Shown here piece by piece: positions 60,402 through 64,000 of a stretch of 64,000 nt of DNA. Position 1 is the stretch's first letter, and every line of letters starts with the position of its first letter. The notes beneath the pieces are model-generated. The model worked only from the letters and a program-made list of their open reading frames with translations. It was not told the DNA's origin and made no database searches. The position numbers were made by a program, and so were the translations under genes. The stretch comes from Candidatus Scybalocola faecigallinarum (lineage in GTDB: Bacteria > Bacillota > Clostridia > Lachnospirales > Lachnospiraceae): assembly GCA_018711005.1 (NCBI GenBank), contig DVIT01000012.1, positions 87,170-151,169 of the forward strand, given 5' to 3'.

Positions 60402-60495
60402 TGTAACTATTCAGCAATGCCCGCTTGGATTCGCAGCTAACGCTGCTTTATCGCTGCTGACGCAGCTAAATTCTCGCTTATGGCTGAATAGTTAC
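60402..60495. repeat. GTAACTATTCAGC inverted-repeat element, 94 bp
   Basis: GTAACTATTCAGC (60402-60414) is repeated inverted as GCTGAATAGTTAC (60483-60495), 13 of 13. The interior contains further GCAGCTAA/GCTGC repeats. It is the longest member of the palindrome family, sitting right after the DUF1287 gene, and has the size and layout of a MITE/REP element. Confidence 0.7.
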
Positions 60496-60630
60496 TGACC
60501 GAAAAATCTCTCCTTTCTTTTTGCTCGTGAATATGGTATAACCTTTATTAAGCGCAGCAATCTGTCCGGTTGGTGTGCGATAAAACTGGGGACAGATGTG
60601 CGGATCAACGGGATGATATGGAGGTGTAAG

Positions 60631-61161
60631 ATGATGTGGATAAGGTGGGTCCTTGTAATGATCATGGGGGTTTTGCTGCTGGGCTGGGTGATCTTTTGTG
60701 CTATCCAGTGGATACGCCACGGCAAAGATCTGATCTTTAAGGGAGATTTTACAGGTCAGATAAAGTGCGTGAAGTGCGGTCATACATATACGGCCGGTCC
60801 GGCTGAGTTTGCCAGGTCTTCCATGGTCCGTTCCAGGAGTATTTCCAAAACAGAAGTAAGGAACGGAATGTTTATCCAGCGGCCAAAGTACAGCTATTAT
60901 GCCAGAAAGTTTCAATGTCCTTTTTGCAGGAAGCGGGTTTATGGCCAGGTCTTAAATATTAATGAGATCAGTGACCGGATGATGGCCCCTGCGATCAAAA
61001 GCGGTATGCGCTGGCTGATCTATATGTGCATTGGCGGATTTGCCATCATGATGGTCATGGACGTATGTATCCATTTCGCTGATCAGGCCAATAAGCGCCG
61101 GGTGGACGAGCTTAGACAGGAATATTATGAAGATTTAAAAGAGCAATATGACCTGGATTGA
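60631..61161 (+). CDS. Zinc-ribbon membrane protein of unknown function
   Basis: A 176-residue protein with an N-terminal helix (WVLVMIMGVLLLGWVIFCAI), a split four-Cys zinc ribbon (CVKCGHTY ... CPFCRKRVYG) and a second helix (YMCIGGFAIMMVMDVCIHF), followed by an acidic tail. No family recognised. The start ATG 60631 is preceded by GGAGGTG. It may be transcribed with the MATE gene 77 bp downstream. Confidence 0.7.
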   Translation: MMWIRWVLVMIMGVLLLGWVIFCAIQWIRHGKDLIFKGDFTGQIKCVKCGHTYTAGPAEFARSSMVRSRSISKTEVRNGMFIQRPKYSYYARKFQCPFCRKRVYGQVLNINEISDRMMAPAIKSGMRWLIYMCIGGFAIMMVMDVCIHFADQANKRRVDELRQEYYEDLKEQYDLD

Positions 61162-61238
61162 TCTGATATAGCGCTGTACAGGTGGATGTTCGCGGGGGAA
61201 CAGTAAACAATAAGATTAACGAAAGAAGTGGAATTTTT

Positions 61239-62573
61239 ATGACAAAAGATATGACAAAGGGAAGCCCTATACAGCTGATGCTCCGGTTTGCCATCCCTTT
61301 GCTGATCGGAAATCTTTTGCAGCAGACCTACAATATGATGGATGCCGCTATTGTAGGAAGGTTTTTAGGGGCGGATGCCCTGGCAAGTGTAGGCTCTACC
61401 AGCAGCGTACAGTTTTTGGTGCTGGGATTTTGCAGTGGTATATGCAACGGCTTTGCCATACCTGTTGCCCGCTATTTTGGCGCCGGGGATTATGGGCGGA
61501 TGCGCAACTGCATTATCCATGCCCTTATATTAACAGCCGGAGCGGCAGCGGTGCTGACCGCGGCCTGTGCATTGCTGTGTCCGCAGATCCTGCATATCCT
61601 GTCTATTACAGAAGATATTTATGAGGATGCTTACTGGTATCTGCTGATCATTTTCCTGGGAATGCCGTTTACTTTGTTATATAATCTCCTTTCCAGCATA
61701 CTCAGAGCTGTGGGGGACAGTAAGACGCCCTTTGTATTTCTGGCATTTTCAGCGGCCTTAAATATTGGCCTGGATCTTTTATGCATCCTTGTGTTTTCCT
61801 GGGGGTGTGCCGGAGCGGCCATTGCAACGATTACCTCGCAGGCCGTCAGTGGTATATGCTGTCTTGTTTTTATTTTTAAACGGTTTACCTCGCTGCTTCC
61901 TACGCACAAGGATCAGCATCTGACCGGAACTACATTTGCCATGATGCTGGGAATGGGCGTACCTATGGGCCTGCAGTTTTCCATTACAGCCATTGGAAGC
62001 ATGGTCATGCAGTCTGCCAATAATGGCCTTGGAAGCGTGTATGTTTCCGGATTTACTGCGGCATCAAGGATCAAGCAGTTTGTTATGTCGCCCTTTGACG
62101 CGATCGCCACCTCGGTTTCAGTATTTTGCAGCCAGAATGCCGGGGCCAGGGAAGCAGGGCGGATCCGAAAAGGCTTTAGCCAGGGCCTTATCGCCGGCGT
62201 GGTTTATGGGCTGATTGCCGGGATCATTATGATCCTTTTTGGAAGAATCTTGTCCATGCTTTTCGTCAGCGCAGATTCAGTACAGGTGCTTGACGCCTCG
62301 GCTCAATATTTGCGGTATATGGGATACTTTTTCTGGAGTCTTGGTTTTTTAAATGTATGCCGCATGTGCACCCAGGGCCTTGGCTATTCGGGGCGGGCCG
62401 TGATTTCCGGAATTATGGAAATGATCGCCAGGACTTTTGTCAGCTTTGTGTTTGTTGGCGCTTACGGTTATACAGCCATTTGCTGGGCTGACCAGACAGC
62501 CTGGATTATGGCATGTATCTATATTGTGCCCATGTGCCTTTACTGTATACGTAAGGTGTGCCGGGATATGTGA
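61239..62573 (+). CDS. MATE family efflux transporter
   Basis: Multidrug/cation antiporter of 444 residues with 12 helices in two bundles. The N-terminus GSPIQLMLRFAIPLLIGNLLQQTYNMMDAAIVGRFLGADALASVG is typical of the DinF/NorM-like branch common in Firmicutes. ATG 61239 is chosen from where conserved sequence starts; the ribosome site is weak (AAGTGGA). It ends at a strong bidirectional terminator. Substrate not known. Confidence 0.93.
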   Translation: MTKDMTKGSPIQLMLRFAIPLLIGNLLQQTYNMMDAAIVGRFLGADALASVGSTSSVQFLVLGFCSGICNGFAIPVARYFGAGDYGRMRNCIIHALILTAGAAAVLTAACALLCPQILHILSITEDIYEDAYWYLLIIFLGMPFTLLYNLLSSILRAVGDSKTPFVFLAFSAALNIGLDLLCILVFSWGCAGAAIATITSQAVSGICCLVFIFKRFTSLLPTHKDQHLTGTTFAMMLGMGVPMGLQFSITAIGSMVMQSANNGLGSVYVSGFTAASRIKQFVMSPFDAIATSVSVFCSQNAGAREAGRIRKGFSQGLIAGVVYGLIAGIIMILFGRILSMLFVSADSVQVLDASAQYLRYMGYFFWSLGFLNVCRMCTQGLGYSGRAVISGIMEMIARTFVSFVFVGAYGYTAICWADQTAWIMACIYIVPMCLYCIRKVCRDM

Positions 62574-62627
62574 CGCATACAGGACGGTCATTATTTAAAA
62601 ATGTCCGCCTATAGAATATAAAACGCG

Positions 62628-62673
62628 CCCCCTTATAAAACATTCAGGTCTGATCGGATGTTTTATAAGGGGG
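62628..62673. terminator. Bidirectional terminator between the MATE and AraC-type genes
   Basis: CCCCCTTATAAAACAT/ATGTTTTATAAGGGGG, a perfect 16-bp stem with a 14-base loop. It lies between convergent genes; TTATTTTTT follows on the plus side after a short gap. Confidence 0.88.
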
Positions 62674-62677
62674 ATTC

Positions 62678-63898
62678 TTATTTTTTCTGTTCCATGGCCC
62701 GCTTTTGATATTCTTTGGGAGTCAGCCCGTAATATTTCTTGAATAATGCACAGAAATAGGATGTGCTTTGAAAACCGCACTGCAAAGAAATTTCCTGGAT
62801 TGGACTGCCAGTGGTTTTTAAAAGCTCTGACGCTTTTTCGATACGGCACTGGTGAATATAACTGGTCAGGTTCAGGCCGGTTTCTTTGTGGAATAATGTG
62901 GAAAGATACTGCTTTGAAACAAAATGGACGCGGGCCAGATCTTCTAAAGATAAAGGCTCCTGACAATGCTGACGTATATATAGAAGACATCTTTGTATGA
63001 GCGGATGCTTATTTTTAATGGACTGACGGGCGATCAGGGCGCAATAATCCTGGATCATTTTTTCGGGAAATGTTTTTAATTGAGATACAGAGGATGCCGC
63101 TTCAATACTTATAGCGAACCGGGAGGAAAGATCATCAATATAAACCGGGTGCACGCCTCCTCTTTCCGCAGCTTTTCGCAAAAGGACGTTGAATACAATA
63201 AGACGGTTTTTTTCATTCCGTATAAGCGTACCTGGCCGGGGGCGAAAGCTTAAACGGCTTTGTTCTTGAAATGCGTCAAAAGCCGCCATCGCATCTCCTG
63301 CGGCAACCGCATCCATCATTTGGTTTTCCAGGCAGTATAAATTTTCAATGGTATCTGCCAGGCGCACTTCTGGCAGAGTCTTTTTTGACGCTGTGGAGAA
63401 GGGGATTTCAAGCGCTGAGGCTGGAAGCTGTTCGAGAGCGGTTTGCTGTCCAAAGATGCCTGATGTAATAGCGAGAAGGGTTTTTTCAAACACCGGCAGA
63501 TTTTCAAGTACAGGAAATTGGGAAAAACATGTGAATAGTTCCGGCAGGTCCGCCTTAGACCGATGGTATGATTTGGCAATCTCATTCAGCGCCTCCTTTG
63601 TGATCTCTTTTCGCAGGACCGGGCCAATGCAAAAATAAAGCTTCCCGTTTGCGGATATATGGGGCATTTTATAAAAATAGTAATACAGCGTTATGGAATC
63701 CTGAACTTTAATGATTTTTGAACAGGATGTTTTTTGCTGGAATAGCTGGATAAATTTAATATATGTATCTTCCGATGCAAGATACTGCCTTAGACCATGG
63801 TCGATAGTGCGGATTTTTGAATAATCTGTGCCAAAGTATTGGACGGGAATATTCATAGAGGACAGTATTTGCAAATAAATAGAATCTGCTGCAGGCAT
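62678..63898 (-). CDS. AraC-family transcriptional regulator
   Basis: A 406-residue regulator with a large N-terminal sensing region and a C-terminal AraC DNA-binding domain (LSLEDLARVHFVSKQYLSTLFHKETGLNLTSYIHQCRIEKASELLK, EISLQCGFQSTSYFCALFKKYYGLTPKEYQ). ATG 63898 (AAAGGA ten bases upstream) is the start; the track ORF (63976) extends into the AT-rich promoter region. Regulated genes are unknown; the convergent MATE transporter is one possible target. Confidence 0.9.
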   Translation of the reverse strand: MPAADSIYLQILSSMNIPVQYFGTDYSKIRTIDHGLRQYLASEDTYIKFIQLFQQKTSCSKIIKVQDSITLYYYFYKMPHISANGKLYFCIGPVLRKEITKEALNEIAKSYHRSKADLPELFTCFSQFPVLENLPVFEKTLLAITSGIFGQQTALEQLPASALEIPFSTASKKTLPEVRLADTIENLYCLENQMMDAVAAGDAMAAFDAFQEQSRLSFRPRPGTLIRNEKNRLIVFNVLLRKAAERGGVHPVYIDDLSSRFAISIEAASSVSQLKTFPEKMIQDYCALIARQSIKNKHPLIQRCLLYIRQHCQEPLSLEDLARVHFVSKQYLSTLFHKETGLNLTSYIHQCRIEKASELLKTTGSPIQEISLQCGFQSTSYFCALFKKYYGLTPKEYQKRAMEQKK

Positions 63899-64000
63899 GT
63901 CATTTTTATCCTTTCGTTTTATCGTTATTCTTTTATCTCCAATATTTATTATATATAACAATATTAATAAATACAATTAAAATATATGTATTTTATCTAA

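Noticed and set aside
1-64000. CRISPR array, rRNA or tRNA genes, complete insertion sequences, prophage
   Set aside because: No regularly spaced direct repeats, no rRNA signatures, no cloverleaf-type sequences and no transposase, integrase or phage structural genes were seen on either strand.

Overview
The window looks like the chromosome of a spore-forming, low-to-moderate GC Gram-positive, most likely a gut Lachnospiraceae (Clostridium cluster XIVa) member. Reasons: sporulation genes (spoIID, a SpoIIQ-like gene with a sigma-F-like promoter, a SpoVB-type flippase), strong AGGAGG ribosome sites, YesM/YesN and Bce-type signalling, sortase B, VanW and oligoendopeptidase F. There is no rRNA, tRNA, CRISPR array, prophage or complete insertion sequence. 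Most genes are chromosomal housekeeping or carbohydrate genes. Two short AT-rich patches (about 50.84-51.75 kb and 58.9-59.7 kb) look acquired and decayed. All statements come from reading the sequence; no database search was run.

Layout. 0-6.2 kb: the 3' end of mfd, a PpiC-type foldase lipoprotein, sortase B, ackA, spoIID and spoIIQ, closed by a strong terminator. 6.2-7.5 kb: a flavoprotein (minus strand), a perfect 30-bp palindrome and a GIY-YIG protein. 7.7-25.0 kb: a large plus-strand carbohydrate locus with two GH94-clan phosphorylases, an intracellular GH30 glucanase, an ABC importer (binding protein plus two permeases, no ATPase), a second binding protein, a YesM-type kinase, a YesN-type regulator and a carboxylesterase with its own promoter. 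Its architecture suggests import and phosphorolysis of beta-glucan oligosaccharides. The linkage is unproven; beta-1,3/1,6 is my preferred guess.

25.1-29.2 kb: a TVP38-type membrane protein, an HPr-like protein lacking the phosphorylatable His, an AEC transporter and a SpoVB-like flippase. 29.35-29.69 kb: an ORF-less transcription unit with a perfect consensus promoter (TTGACA-N17-TATAAT) and a strong terminator, i.e. a probable ~300-nt structured RNA of unresolved family. 29.8-34.4 kb (minus): a Bce-type peptide-antibiotic sensing and detoxification module. 34.7-42.8 kb (plus): radical SAM protein, nth, a DEDDh exonuclease, an unlisted 33-aa membrane peptide, VanW, an AIR-synthase-like protein, an Lrp regulator, an aminotransferase and TrmL, many with overlapping stops and starts. 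42.9-48.1 kb (minus): pepF, uppP, mutS2. 48.4-50.8 kb: yhaM and rlmD.

50.84-51.93 kb is a scar. It holds a 5'-truncated KwaB/DUF4868-like fragment, then the N-terminal domain of a YhcG/DUF1016 nuclease fused in frame to the last ~60 residues of a cation P-type ATPase. 52.0-54.1 kb: an HD hydrolase, an unusual GrpB-pyrophosphatase fusion and a P-loop kinase. 54.1-58.4 kb: a LytTR/AgrC-like two-component system followed by a 54-aa membrane peptide and an ABC exporter. 58.4-58.9 kb: a gene-free stretch with perfectly nested inverted repeats. 58.9-64 kb: a truncated AT-rich gene, a DUF1287 protein, a zinc-ribbon membrane protein, a MATE transporter and an AraC regulator.

A dispersed palindrome family built on GTAAC(C/T)(A/G)TTCAGC / GCTGAA(C/T)(A/G)GTTAC recurs in intergenic spaces (7.2, 34.5, 48.2, 59.7 and 60.4 kb, and perhaps 25.1 kb). 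It is not explained by any annotated gene.
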